Positions 29,603-42,498 are shown, numbered from the stretch's first letter. The stretch is DNA of 64,000 nucleotides from Mycobacterium aquaticum (GCF_002086485.1 NZ_MVHF01000012.1:1-64000); one strand, 5' to 3'. Numbers and translations are program-made. Notes: a model not told the origin generated them from the letters alone.

Positions 29603-29700
29603 GACTCAAATGGTCGCGATCTGGGCGTTCTCGCGTAATCGCCTGTGCTGCCAGACTGTTCCTGTCGCGAGGATAGGTTTTTCTATCCGTGGGGTGAGGG
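29603..29700 (-). promoter_or_regulatory. Cluster promoter copy 1 (upstream of DAHP synthase)
   Basis: This 98-bp region aligns without gaps to 40574-40671 upstream of the PaaK-like gene, with roughly three quarters of positions identical although it is non-coding. It contains the 18-bp inverted repeat GGATAG-GTTTTT-CTATCC at 29671-29688, whose near edge is 68 bp upstream of the start codon, the same spacing as in the other copy. It is a candidate regulator-binding site with the promoter just downstream; the FHA-HTH protein is a possible binder. Confidence 0.75.
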
Positions 29701-29733
29701 TGCGGCCCGCTCGCGTTTGCCCCAAACAGAGAA

Positions 29734-29766
29734 CAGGGCTGTGAATCTGGTCGATTCACAGCCCTG
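29734..29766 (-). terminator. Rho-independent terminator after the first cluster operon
   Basis: CAGGGCTGTGAATC and GATTCACAGCCCTG form a perfect 14-bp stem with a 5-nt loop, 22 bp beyond the ATP-grasp stop. On the minus strand a T-rich stretch (TTCTCTGTTT) follows. It separates the ATP-grasp operon from the promoter of the DAHP synthase operon. Confidence 0.85.
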
Positions 29767-29788
29767 GCGTCGTTCTCGTCGCGAAAAC

Positions 29789-31114
29789 TCAGTGTGGAGT
29801 TGTGCGAATCGTGATGGATCGGCGCACGCGCTCCTCGATCTCGTCGAGCTCGGCGATGGTCGGGGCGTCGATGAAGAACGTGACGGCCCGGTCGTCGGAG
29901 CTGCGAATGGGGCCAAGCTGCGCGCCGCGGGCCTCATAGACGAAGACGGCGCGCAGTGCCGGCGGGTGATCGGCGGGCAGCGCAGGGATCTCGGGCCAGG
30001 GATTGCCGTCGTCGACCCAGCGGGCCTCGACCCCGGGCCAGTCGACCTCGACGTCGACGAGTGTCCCGGGCCGGTGCCCGACATACACCTGGCGTGCGTA
30101 GCGCCGGGCGCTGGGGTAGTCGGCGGCCTCGCCGAGCGCGATGCGCAGGATCTCGGGTTCCATCGGCTGGCCCGTCGCCAGCCGGTACAGCAGCATGATG
30201 CCGTCGCCGGGAGTCCGGGCGGCGACCTCCATGAGGCGGGCCTCCCCCTGCGAGTCGAGGCGCCACTCGGCGTGCGTGATGCCGTTCTCGACGCCCAACC
30301 GGTCGAGCATCGCGATGTTGGCGCGCTGCACCGCATCCCACGCGTCGTCGCGTGGGGCGGGCACGGTGTGGGCCATCTCGACGAAATACCGCGAGTCGAC
30401 ATCCGTCGTCTCCTTGCGGGTGACCGAGGAGAACAGCGTCTTGCCGTCCTGCGTGAGACTCTCGACCGAGTACTCCTGGCCGGTGATCATGTGCTCGACG
30501 AGGATGGTCTCCTGCGGCGGGTAGTCGTCCAGCTGCGCGACCAGTTCGGCGTGGTCGTGCACCTTCTGAACGCCCTCGCTCGAGTGCCTCGTGGCCGGTT
30601 TCACCACGGCCGGGAACGGAACGGACCCGCAATCGACGGAATCACGCGTCCCGGGCGGGATCAGGACGGACACCGGACTGAGTTCGGGCAGATACCAACG
30701 CTGTAGGTACTTGCTGCGGCAGGCACGTGCTGCCCGCAACCCCGGGAACGGGAGGCCGAAGTAGTCGGCGATCAGGCCCGTGGGCTCGACCAAGGTCTCC
30801 CCCACGGCATAGATGCCGACCACGTCGTAGGTGCGCCGCCAGCGTTCGGCGTGTTCGATGACTCCGGGCAGGAAGGACCCCTCGCTGGCCACCGAGCCGT
30901 CGACGAAGGCGATCTCGTCGAGCTTGGAGACCGGATGAGCGGGATCGTCACCGTGCGTCTGCGCGTACGAGCGCGACATGGCCGGTGTGATCACCAGTAC
31001 CCTCAGATCCCGCTCCCGCAGATCGTCGAGGTAGATCGAATCTCGGCAGACCACGGGCAGATACCCGGTCAGGATGAACGCGCGGGGTCTGGCCGCTCGC
31101 TGCTGCTCACTCAT
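29789..31114 (-). CDS. ATP-grasp carboxylate-amine ligase, biosynthetic cluster
   Basis: Protein of 441 aa from ATG 31114, with AGAAGGGAA upstream; the start overlaps the stop of the transporter gene (ATGA). The reading frame stays open upstream of this start, but that part only shadows the transporter gene. ATP-grasp features: substrate N-domain (residues ~1-110), RSKYLQRWYLPELSP, FPAVVKPATRHSSEGVQ (ATP Lys), ILVEHMITGQEYSVES, and metal ligands in THAEWRL and RLMEVAARTPGD. Relatives are dipeptide and carnosine-synthase-like ligases, so it may join an amino acid such as p-aminophenylalanine to another acid or amine, through an acyl phosphate. The substrate is not deducible. Confidence 0.85.
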   Translation of the reverse strand: MSEQQRAARPRAFILTGYLPVVCRDSIYLDDLRERDLRVLVITPAMSRSYAQTHGDDPAHPVSKLDEIAFVDGSVASEGSFLPGVIEHAERWRRTYDVVGIYAVGETLVEPTGLIADYFGLPFPGLRAARACRSKYLQRWYLPELSPVSVLIPPGTRDSVDCGSVPFPAVVKPATRHSSEGVQKVHDHAELVAQLDDYPPQETILVEHMITGQEYSVESLTQDGKTLFSSVTRKETTDVDSRYFVEMAHTVPAPRDDAWDAVQRANIAMLDRLGVENGITHAEWRLDSQGEARLMEVAARTPGDGIMLLYRLATGQPMEPEILRIALGEAADYPSARRYARQVYVGHRPGTLVDVEVDWPGVEARWVDDGNPWPEIPALPADHPPALRAVFVYEARGAQLGPIRSSDDRAVTFFIDAPTIAELDEIEERVRRSITIRTTPH

Positions 31115-32889
31115 TGTGCATTCCCTTCTGAGGTGGCCGCGACGGCAAATCGGTTGGCGCGGTCGATGTGTACGGTTGGTGCAGTCGACGGCGTCGCCGC
31201 GACCACGGGCCGCGGGGCGTGTCCTTCCAGCCGCAGGATCCGGCGGCCGATCCGCACGGACATCCCGGGCAGCCACACGATCGGCGTCCACGGCGCGATC
31301 CGGGTCCATTGCGTCTGCCCGGCAGGGCGAACGGAGACACCGTTTCTCGACTGGCGGTCGATGATGAACACTCGGCCGTCGGCGCGACGGATCTCCAGGT
31401 GGGCGCGGGACATCCCGTCGGCGCGCACATCGATCCGGATGGGACGCAGTCCCCTGCGAACGGCGTCGCAGCTGTGCGGGTACCGTCCGACCACGCAGTC
31501 CCGGTCCAGGATGAATCGCGAATTGTCGTCGAGGACGACGTATTCGAGCGGCGTGCGGGCCGGCCCCGTGACGGGCAGGGCCGGCGGCTGGCGGCGGGCC
31601 GGTGGGCGGACCGCGAACCGGGCGGTGGCCAGCACCACGGTGGGCGGCTCGGCATCCGAGAGCTGTTCGGACGCAAGGGGGAACGGCCGGCTCCGGATCG
31701 CCCACGTGACGACGGGCACGGTCGCCAGTCCTGCCGCGGCGAGCAGTCCACCGAGCAGCAGCCAGCCGACCTGGCCGATGCCCAGGCACAGGGCCCCGAG
31801 CACCGCGGGCGCCACCGCAAACGCGGCGCCAAGACCCATGTCCTGCAGGCCGACGTATTCGCTCTGCGCGTGGGCCGGCGCCAGCTCGAAACTCAGCGCG
31901 AAAACCGCCGCCGCATGACACATCTCGCCCACGGAATGGACGGCGACCGCCAGCAGCAGAACCGCGGCGGCGGCCCACACGGGCAGGTTGGCCGCCACCG
32001 CCATGCCACCGCAGGCAACCAGGAAGACAAAGCCGGCGACACGCATGGCAGCGCCGCCCTGGCGTACGGTGTTGACCTTGCGGCCGACCCAAACCTGCAG
32101 CGCCACAACACCGAACGTGTTGACCAGCAACACGGCGCCGACCATCCAGCGGGGGGCGCTGGTCTGCGTGGCGATCCAGAGCGGCAGGGCGAAGGTGATG
32201 ACCGCATACTGCAGACTCATCACGCCGTTGAGGATCGTGTAGGCGATGAACGGCTTGTCCCGCAGCGCCACCCCGGGCCGCGTACCGGGCGGGGCGGGCA
32301 ACGGCGCGAAGTACGGCAGCGTCGCGCACACCCACGCACCGATCAGAAAGGTTGCCGCATTGGCGAGAAACAGCACCTGGTAGGCGACCAGAGTGTGCAG
32401 CGTCAGCGCCAACCCGCCGACGGCGGCACCGATCCCGACGCCGGCGTTCTCGATGGCCCTCAGCTGGGAGCGGTAGGCGGCCGCGCCCTCGCCGCCGACG
32501 CGGCGGATCAGCCCGCCGCGCGACGCCCTCGACGCCGCTGTCGCCAGCATCTCGACGACAGTCACGACGACGAACATCCAGATGTGCGTGACGAAGACGT
32601 AGCCCACCATCGTCACGGCGAGCACCACCAGGCTCAGGGCCGCGACGCCCCGAGGACCGCGGCGGTCGGCCAGGTGGCCCATCGGAACACCGGCGAACAG
32701 GCCGATCATTCCGGCGACGGCCAACCACAGGCCGACCTCGGTGACCGACAATCCCAGTCCCTCCGTGAAATACAGGACCGACGACGTCATGAACATGCCG
32801 GTGCCGATGTTGTAGATCCCGGTGCCCAAGCCCAGTCGCCGGCGTGCGCCGGGCTCGGGCACCAGGGTCGACAGCCAGTTTCCGATCAT
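31111..32889 (-). CDS. MFS transporter fused to a C-terminal FHA domain
   Basis: Protein of 592 aa. Residues ~15-405 hold about 12 transmembrane helices with the MFS motif GHLADRRGPRG after helix 2. A cytoplasmic linker follows, and then an FHA domain (~455-545) with CVVGRYP, GMSRAHLEIRRADG and DRQSRNGVSV. It probably exports the cluster product or provides self-resistance, gated by binding of a phosphothreonine. The mycobacterial ABC exporter Rv1747, which carries FHA domains and is regulated by the kinase PknF, is a functional parallel. The start overlaps the stop of the AMP-ligase gene (ATGA). Confidence 0.88.
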   Translation of the reverse strand: MIGNWLSTLVPEPGARRRLGLGTGIYNIGTGMFMTSSVLYFTEGLGLSVTEVGLWLAVAGMIGLFAGVPMGHLADRRGPRGVAALSLVVLAVTMVGYVFVTHIWMFVVVTVVEMLATAASRASRGGLIRRVGGEGAAAYRSQLRAIENAGVGIGAAVGGLALTLHTLVAYQVLFLANAATFLIGAWVCATLPYFAPLPAPPGTRPGVALRDKPFIAYTILNGVMSLQYAVITFALPLWIATQTSAPRWMVGAVLLVNTFGVVALQVWVGRKVNTVRQGGAAMRVAGFVFLVACGGMAVAANLPVWAAAAVLLLAVAVHSVGEMCHAAAVFALSFELAPAHAQSEYVGLQDMGLGAAFAVAPAVLGALCLGIGQVGWLLLGGLLAAAGLATVPVVTWAIRSRPFPLASEQLSDAEPPTVVLATARFAVRPPARRQPPALPVTGPARTPLEYVVLDDNSRFILDRDCVVGRYPHSCDAVRRGLRPIRIDVRADGMSRAHLEIRRADGRVFIIDRQSRNGVSVRPAGQTQWTRIAPWTPIVWLPGMSVRIGRRILRLEGHAPRPVVAATPSTAPTVHIDRANRFAVAATSEGNAQ

Positions 32890-34577
32890 CCGGCGACTAC
32901 GCTTTCGGGCGTCATGAACGCGGCGATGGCCCGGTTCTCCTGCAGCGAGCTGTTCGCCAGATCGCGGTAACGGTCCCGCAGTTGGCGCTTGAGCACCTTG
33001 CCCGTCACACCCACCGGGAAGTCGTCCGGGGTCCGGGCGACATCCAGCACGGCGATGCGGGGATGGCCGGCCTTCTCCAGTACTTCGTTGGCCTGGGCCA
33101 GCAGCCGTGCGGCGTCGGCAGGCGAATCGTCGGTCACGATCACCGCGACCGGAACGATCTGCTCGCCGTGGCGGCCCGCAACGACGGCGCAGTCGCTGAT
33201 CGCACCGATCTCGTTGAGCAGCATCTCTTCCATGAGCACCGAATAGCCGGTGCCGTCGGCGGTTTCGATGGCGTCCTTGGTCCGGTCCACCACGAAGTAA
33301 TTGCCGTCAGCGTCCTGGTACACCAGGTCACCGGTGAGCCAGTAGCCGCCGAGCTTCGAGCGATAGGTGGTGTCCGAGTCGTTCCAGTACCCGGCCGTGA
33401 TGGACGGGCCCTTGGCCCCGAAGAAACCCACCTCGCCCACCGGCGCCTTGCTGCCGTCGGGCCGCAGCACCGCGACCTCGAGGCCGGGATCGGGCTTGCC
33501 GACCCGCCGGTCCGAGCGCTCCGAGCCCAACGTCCGGGGCTGGACCACCAAGCCCCAGCCGAGCTCGGTCGTGCCGAACCGATCGTAGAACGTCGGCGGT
33601 TCCTGGTCCGGGCTGCGCTTGGCCAGGATCGCCCCGATGTGGGCCTCGTGGATGGCGTCGCCCATGTTGACCCAGTAGTCAACTGAATCAACCGTGCCTC
33701 TTGGTGTTTCGAGCACCGCCAATTCGGCGTAGGCGTGCGCGAACGCCATGACGCCCTTCGGTTGGTGCCGACGCACGGCTTCCGCCAGTTCTTCGCCGCT
33801 CGGGTCGTAGAGCGCCACCAGCGGCGTGCCCGCGAGGATGGAGTAAGCGGTGTACACGATGCATCCGAGGTGTGACTGCGGTTGGGCGGTCATCATCCGC
33901 TCGTGGACGGGCTCCGTGTAGTTCACCAGGCGGTAGCGTGGACCGGCAACGCTGGATGCGTGAGTTTGCGTCACCGCCTTGGGAATTCCCGTCGTCCCCG
34001 ACGAGTGCATGATCGACACCGGGTCCTCCGGTGCGTGCTTGAAGCGCCAGGCGTCGGGCAGTGTCGCCGAAGGCGGGGCAGGCACGTGCTCGGCGAACTG
34101 GACCCAACGCAGGCCGTCGAGCGCTCCGACTCCTTCGGCGATCCGAGCGAAGCGGGCCCGATCGGTGTAGATCCCGACCGGTGTCGTGCGCTCGCACAGG
34201 CCGAGCGCAAGCTCCGGCGACGCCTTGCTGTTGATGAGCACTCCGATGGCGCCCAACTGGGCCAGCGCATTGAGGTGGATCGTGTAGGCGAACGTATCTG
34301 CCATGTAGAGCGCCACCCGGTCTCGCGGGCCGACGCCCTGTTGGTGGTACCAGACCGACCAGCTCTGGACGAGCGCATCGAGCTGGGCCAGCGTGAACTC
34401 TGTCTGCTCCTCGCCTGCGGTGTTGATCACCGGGCGGCCCGTGCGGATGAACGGGATGTGCGGGTCGGGATGCACGGCCATGGCGGTCGCCAGCAGGTTG
34501 CCCCCGCCGAGCTCGGACATGGCCGCCAGGCGGGCGCGTTCTTCCGGTGACAGCAGTGCGCGGGTGGAAATCGTCAT
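32886..34577 (-). CDS. AMP-forming synthetase, candidate diazotase (CreM-like) or acyl-CoA ligase
   Basis: Protein of 563 aa of the acyl-adenylating (ANL) superfamily. The P-loop is MHSSGTTGIPKAVTQTH (~residue 190), the A5 motif YDRFGTTELGWG, the A7 motif YWLTGDL and the A10 lysine lies in VGVTGKVLKRQLRD, so it should be active. In cremeomycin and related pathways an ANL enzyme (CreM and later ATP-dependent diazotases) uses nitrite from the CreE/CreD pair to convert an aryl amine to a diazo group. Its presence with both CreE and CreD homologues makes that role attractive. Activation of a carboxylic acid for the oxoamine synthase is the main alternative. AAGGAA lies 8 nt upstream of the start. 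Confidence 0.8.
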   Translation of the reverse strand: MTISTRALLSPEERARLAAMSELGGGNLLATAMAVHPDPHIPFIRTGRPVINTAGEEQTEFTLAQLDALVQSWSVWYHQQGVGPRDRVALYMADTFAYTIHLNALAQLGAIGVLINSKASPELALGLCERTTPVGIYTDRARFARIAEGVGALDGLRWVQFAEHVPAPPSATLPDAWRFKHAPEDPVSIMHSSGTTGIPKAVTQTHASSVAGPRYRLVNYTEPVHERMMTAQPQSHLGCIVYTAYSILAGTPLVALYDPSGEELAEAVRRHQPKGVMAFAHAYAELAVLETPRGTVDSVDYWVNMGDAIHEAHIGAILAKRSPDQEPPTFYDRFGTTELGWGLVVQPRTLGSERSDRRVGKPDPGLEVAVLRPDGSKAPVGEVGFFGAKGPSITAGYWNDSDTTYRSKLGGYWLTGDLVYQDADGNYFVVDRTKDAIETADGTGYSVLMEEMLLNEIGAISDCAVVAGRHGEQIVPVAVIVTDDSPADAARLLAQANEVLEKAGHPRIAVLDVARTPDDFPVGVTGKVLKRQLRDRYRDLANSSLQENRAIAAFMTPESVVAG

Positions 34578-34620
34578 CGCTCAAATTCCTTGTCGTCAGG
34601 TGGTGTCGGGTGTGGGGATG

Positions 34621-35846
34621 TCAGAAGCCGAGTGCGCGGGCGGCCGTCTCGAGGTCCTGCTGTTGATGCAGGGCGGACACGGCGAAGCGCATCAGCCCCG
34701 TGCCCTTCGCGACCGTCGGATAGAAGGCGGGCAGGACCAGCACACCGGCCTGCTTCAACCGGCGGGCGGCGGCGAACGCCGCGTCCTCGGTATCGAACAA
34801 CGCGCCGCGAACCGGCGAATGCAGGCCCGCGTTGACGAGGGTCTGCCCCGTCAGCCGGTCGAACTCGGCGGCGTTGTGCCAGAGCTGCTTTTGCAGCTGC
34901 GCCACCTGGCCGTCGACGTGCAAGCGGGCAGCGGCGACATCGGCCGCGAGCATCGGCAGCATGATCGAATGGCCGAACACCAACGGGTTGGCAAACTTTC
35001 GCAGCACCAGCATGTCCTGGTGACTGGGCACGACCGCGAAACCCCCGGCGCCACCGAAGGCCTTCGACAGCGAGCCGGCGAGCACGACGTGTGCCGGGAG
35101 CGTGCCCCCGAGCGCCTCGAACGCGTAGCCCGCGCCGAGCGGGCCTTCGATCGAGACCCCATGGGCGTCATCCACATACAGATGGCCACCGAACGGCTCG
35201 AGGATGGCCAGCATCGCCGCCACGTCGATCAGGCCGCCCATCGAGCCGACGCCGTCGACCAACACGATCGGTGTCCGACCGGTGGCCGCGACCTCGCGGA
35301 CCGCATCGGGAAGTGCTGCGGGCTCGGTCATGTCGAAACGCCGCGTCGGGCCGATCTGCTCGAGCACACCGCGGATCACCTGGATCGACGCGTGCGCGGT
35401 CTTCTCGACGAGGAACGCGACGCCTGCGTCGGCCACGGGATAGCTGGGCAGGGCGCCTGCGCCGAGCAGCGGCAGCAGGCCCAGATGGACGGTGCCGACC
35501 GAGGTGAACGCCGCCGCCTGGGCGCCGCCGTACATCACGGACAGCAGCTCCTCCAGCTCGCGCAGATACGGCGGCCGACCTCGGTTCCGTGAGGTGGAGA
35601 AATGCAGTCCGAACCGGCCCATCGCCTCTGTCGCCGCCGCGATCAGGTCGGGGTGCGACTCCAGACCGAGGTAGGAGCACGAGACGAATTCCACGGCCTC
35701 GCAGCCGTCTTCGAGCTGGACCCGCTTGCCGTCCCGCGCGGTGATGACGTGCCCGGTGAGACCTTCCGCGAAGGCGCGATCGAGCGAGTCCGAGGTCTTG
35801 CTGACCCGGGACGCCACCCAGTTGGATTGGCGTTCCATGAGTTCCG

Positions 35847-35850
<4 letters not shown>
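34621..35850 (-). CDS. Alpha-oxoamine synthase (AONS/KAPA synthase-like), biosynthetic cluster
   Basis: Protein of 409 aa from ATG 35850, with AAAGGAGA upstream and an ATGA overlap with the dehydrogenase gene. Fold type I PLP enzyme: VSCSYLGLESHP near residue 55, YVDDAHGVS (Asp against the PLP ring) and the Schiff-base Lys in AGSLSKAFGGAGG (~residue 262). Members condense an amino acid with an acyl thioester and lose CO2, giving an alpha-aminoketone. In this setting it may use p-aminophenylalanine or another amino acid and an acyl-CoA or acyl-ACP. No bio genes are near, so a biotin role is unlikely. Confidence 0.87.
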
Positions 35851-39153
<3,303 letters not shown>

Positions 39154-39223
39154 AACTTGATCTCCTGTTCCCGGCAATGTCTTCTCGGAGCGCTCCGGAG
39201 GTCCGGGGCGCCAAGGGCTTTCG

Positions 39224-40573
39224 TCAAATCCCGGCCTGGTAGAGGACGGGCACTTTCCCGCGCTGTGAGCGGGCGAACTGGCCGATGTCTGCTCGCCGCA
39301 CCTCGAAATCGAGGCACCGAGGGCTCACGATCACCTCGTGGATCTCATGGGCGCCGTGCAGAGCCGCATGAACCACGTCAGTCGTGATGTCTTGCGATGC
39401 GGCCTGCGACAACAGCAGCCGCACCCGGTATTTGTGGCCTTCCCACAGCACCTGGAGTTGGCAGTCGGTCGAGCTCGACACTCCCAATGTCGCGAGTGCT
39501 GCCACCAGGTGATCGCTGGAGAACGTGATGGTGTCGACGGTCATCGACGACGGCATGCGGCCCAGGAGCAGGATCGACCGGGCGGTGCTCCCACATGCGC
39601 ACCCGCCGGACAGCAGCTGTCCCCTGTCGCCGAGCCGATAGCGAAAGAGCGCCATTCCGGAGGTCGTCAACGGTGTGACGACGAGCTCGCCGGGTGTTCC
39701 GGCACGCACGGGCCGACCGGTCTCGTCGACGACCTCCAGCACGTTGGCGTCCTCGTGCAGGTGATGCACCGCGCCCGACTGGCGGCGGCACTGGTAACCC
39801 AGGGGGCCGGTCTCGGACGTCGAATAAGCCAGCGAGCGCACGACGAGATCCGGTGCGGCAGAGCGCAGGACGCGCTCACGCTCGGCTCCCAGCGATTCAC
39901 CGATGAAGAGGAAGTTCCGCAGCGGCAGCCGATACCCGGCCAGCAGCTCTGCTCCGTACGCCGGCGAGGCCACCAGGGTGTCGATCCCGTGTGCGTCGAT
40001 GACTGCTGCGGCGTCGGCGGGCGCGGTGTACTCGCCCATCGCGAAGGACAGCGCAGGCAGCGAGCGTGCGATGTCCTGGACGAACAGGAACGCTCCGTTG
40101 AGGTCCCCGGGGAACAGGCAGTTCGCCACCCGGTTCGGCGCTGTCGCCAACGCTGCCCGCACGCCGCGCGCGCCGAGATGTTGGACCCGGTCGGTGAAAT
40201 CCCATGAGTGGTACAGGATTTTGGGCCGGCTGGCCGTACCGCTCGATCGCAGCACGAGCCCGGGGCTCTGGTCGAACAGGAGGTCGGCCGAATGCGGTGG
40301 GCATCCCGCCGCCAGGTCGGCGGCGGACAGCAGGGGCAGCGCCGCGAGGTCGTCGACCGTCTCGACGGCGCGGAGTTCGGGGAAACGCCGCCACACGTTG
40401 ACGGACCGACGCGCGGCTGCCAGCGTGGCACGCAGGTTGTGCCGTTGCGCGGCGTCGATCTCGTCGCGAGTCAACGCATCGAGGTTGTGGGCGAGGCGGA
40501 TACCTGCCACGTCGCGCAACCGCGGCGTGCTTGCGCGATCGCTCGCCGCCGTGGCGGGTGGGTACGTGGTCAT
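39224..40573 (-). CDS. PaaK-like adenylate-forming ligase, biosynthetic cluster
   Basis: Protein of 449 aa resembling phenylacetate-CoA ligases. The P-loop is LVLRSSGTASRPKILYHS (~residue 105), with a conserved YSTSETGPLGYQC region, the hinge-associated FRYRLGDRGQLL and a C-terminal small domain. Cysteines in CACGST and CRRQ recall the zinc site of some PaaK/F390 ligases. It is the first gene of the large operon, with its own promoter copy upstream and no other gene between. It probably activates an aryl or alkyl acid for thioester or amide formation. A role in diazotisation cannot be excluded, since two adenylating enzymes are present in the cluster. Confidence 0.82.
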   Translation of the reverse strand: MTTYPPATAASDRASTPRLRDVAGIRLAHNLDALTRDEIDAAQRHNLRATLAAARRSVNVWRRFPELRAVETVDDLAALPLLSAADLAAGCPPHSADLLFDQSPGLVLRSSGTASRPKILYHSWDFTDRVQHLGARGVRAALATAPNRVANCLFPGDLNGAFLFVQDIARSLPALSFAMGEYTAPADAAAVIDAHGIDTLVASPAYGAELLAGYRLPLRNFLFIGESLGAERERVLRSAAPDLVVRSLAYSTSETGPLGYQCRRQSGAVHHLHEDANVLEVVDETGRPVRAGTPGELVVTPLTTSGMALFRYRLGDRGQLLSGGCACGSTARSILLLGRMPSSMTVDTITFSSDHLVAALATLGVSSSTDCQLQVLWEGHKYRVRLLLSQAASQDITTDVVHAALHGAHEIHEVIVSPRCLDFEVRRADIGQFARSQRGKVPVLYQAGI

Positions 40574-40671
40574 GACTCAAATGGTCGTGATCACGCCCTG
40601 CTCACGTAATCGCCGGCGCTACCAGATTCCACCTGACGATGGGACAGGTTTTCCTAGCCGCCGGGTAAGGA
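40574..40671 (-). promoter_or_regulatory. Cluster promoter copy 2 (upstream of PaaK-like gene)
   Basis: Ungapped match to 29603-29700, including GACTCAAATGGTCG next to the start codon, CGTAATCGCC in the middle and AGGTTTT near the palindrome. The imperfect inverted repeat GGACAG-GTTTTC-CTAGCC lies at 40642-40659, at the same distance from the start codon as in copy 1. Joint control of the two operons by one regulator is the natural reading. Confidence 0.75.
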
Positions 40672-40690
40672 CCGGATTCGGCGCCCGGAG

Positions 40691-42427
40691 CTAGCCTCCT
40701 GTGTTGACCGGTTCGATCGGCAACCGCCGCAACGCACCCGGGGCCTCGGCGGGGACCACGGGATGCAACGGTGAGATGGGATCGAGCCGCTGATAGGGCT
40801 CGCCCTGGGCCGGCCGGGTGTCTTCCTGTCCCTTGTTGGGCCACAGCGATGCCGCCCGTTCGGCCTGCGCGGTGATCGAAAGAGACGGGTTCACACCGAG
40901 ATTCGCGGAGATCGCGGCACCGTCGGCGACGTAGAGCGTCGGGTAGTTGTACACCCGCTGATACGGATCGATCACACCGTGTTCGGCGTCGGCACCGATC
41001 GCCGCGCCGCCGAGGAAGTGCGCCGTCAACGGAATGTTGAACAGCTCGCCCCAGGTGCCGCCCGCGATGCCGCCGACCTTCTCCGCCATCCGCCGGGTGA
41101 ACTCGTTGCCCACCGGGATCCACGTCGGATTCGGTTCGCCGTGGCCCTGTTTGGACGTCAACACCCGCCGGCCGCCCGGGCCGCGCTTGGTGAACGTGGT
41201 GATCGAGTTGTCCAGATGCTGCATCACCAGGGCGATGACCGTCCGCTCACTCCATCGGGACGGGTTCAGCAGCCGGATCAGCAACGCCGGCCGTTCGCGG
41301 CCCTGGTCGAGGAACTGCCGCCAGCGCGGCACGTCGGTGCCACCGGGCCCCGTGCCGTCGGTCATCAGGGTCTGCAGCAGGCCCATCGCGTTGGAGCCCT
41401 TGCCGTAGCGCACGGGTTCGACATGGGTGTCGGCGGTGGGGTGCACCGACGACGTGATGGCCACACCGTGGGTGAGGTCCAGATCCGGGGACACCGTGAG
41501 GGTTTGGGCCCCGACGATGGACTCGGAGTTGGTGCGGGTCAGCACGCCGAGGCGATCGGACAGCTTGCGCAGTTTGCCGGTGTCGCGCATCTTGAACAGC
41601 AGCTTCTGCGTGTTGTACGTGCCCGCAGCCAGAATCAGGTGCGTGGCGGTGAAGGTCTTGCGGTCGCGGCGCAGCTTGCTGCCCGTCTTGACCGTGGTGA
41701 CCTCCCACAGGCCGTCGCCGCGCTGTTCGAACCCGGTGACCGTCGTCATCGGGTGCACGCGCGCGCCTGCCGATTCCGCGAGGCCGAGGTAGTTCTTGAC
41801 CAACGTGTTCTTGGCGCCGTGGCGGCAGCCCGTCATACATTCGCCGCACTCCAGGCAGCCGGTGCGGGCCGGCCCGGCGCCACCGAAGAACGGGTCCGGC
41901 ACGGTCTTGCCCGGAGTCTTCTCGCCGTCGAGCCCGAAGAACACCCCGACCGGTGTGGAGACGAAGGTGTCCCCGCAGCCCATGTCGTCGGCGACCTCTT
42001 TGACGATGCGGTCGGCATCGGTGAAGGTCGGGTTCTTCACCACGCCGAGCATGCGCTGGGCCTGCTCGTAGTGCGGCATGAGCTCGGCGCGCCAGTCGGT
42101 GATGTCCTTCCACTGCGGGTCGTTGAAGAACGGGTCCGGCGGCACGTAGAGCGTGTTGGCGTAGTTCAGCGATCCGCCGCCCACACCGGCTCCGGCCAGG
42201 ATCATCACGTTGCGCAGCAGATGGATGCGCTGGATGCCGTACATGCCCAGCTGTGGCGCCCACAGGAACTTTCGCAGGTCCCACGATGTCTTGGCGAAGT
42301 CGGCGTCGGTGAACCGCCGGCCGGCCTCCAGTACACCGACGCGGTAACCCTTTTCGGTCAGCCGCAGCGCACTGACGCTGCCGCCGAACCCAGAACCGAT
42401 AACCAAGACGTCGTAGTCAGGCTTCAT
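40691..42427 (-). CDS. choD: Cholesterol oxidase-like GMC oxidoreductase
   Basis: Protein of 578 aa, the length of ChoD (Rv3409c). FAD-binding motif VLVIGSGFGGSVSALRL at residue 7, the GMC region GAGVGGGSLNYANT near residue 80, LILAAGTYNTQKLL, and a C-terminal LYVADGAAISANLGVNPSLS with GMC catalytic residues. The cysteine-rich segment GCLECGECMTGCRHGAKNT (~residue 190) is typical of mycobacterial ChoD. It is annotated as a 3-beta-hydroxysteroid oxidase, though its role in mycobacterial cholesterol catabolism is debated. It marks the return to the conserved backbone after the island. Confidence 0.92.
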   Translation of the reverse strand: MKPDYDVLVIGSGFGGSVSALRLTEKGYRVGVLEAGRRFTDADFAKTSWDLRKFLWAPQLGMYGIQRIHLLRNVMILAGAGVGGGSLNYANTLYVPPDPFFNDPQWKDITDWRAELMPHYEQAQRMLGVVKNPTFTDADRIVKEVADDMGCGDTFVSTPVGVFFGLDGEKTPGKTVPDPFFGGAGPARTGCLECGECMTGCRHGAKNTLVKNYLGLAESAGARVHPMTTVTGFEQRGDGLWEVTTVKTGSKLRRDRKTFTATHLILAAGTYNTQKLLFKMRDTGKLRKLSDRLGVLTRTNSESIVGAQTLTVSPDLDLTHGVAITSSVHPTADTHVEPVRYGKGSNAMGLLQTLMTDGTGPGGTDVPRWRQFLDQGRERPALLIRLLNPSRWSERTVIALVMQHLDNSITTFTKRGPGGRRVLTSKQGHGEPNPTWIPVGNEFTRRMAEKVGGIAGGTWGELFNIPLTAHFLGGAAIGADAEHGVIDPYQRVYNYPTLYVADGAAISANLGVNPSLSITAQAERAASLWPNKGQEDTRPAQGEPYQRLDPISPLHPVVPAEAPGALRRLPIEPVNTGG

Positions 42428-42498
42428 CCGAACAGTATGGACCTACCCATAGGTAACTAGCTAGACAGGAGGGCCTAACTTGTAAAGACGGGTGTTTT

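Noticed and set aside
31115..32728. Upstream extension of the ATP-grasp frame to about 979 codons
   Set aside because: It is the shadow of the MFS-FHA gene in another frame; ATG 31114 has a good ribosome site and begins the recognisable domain.
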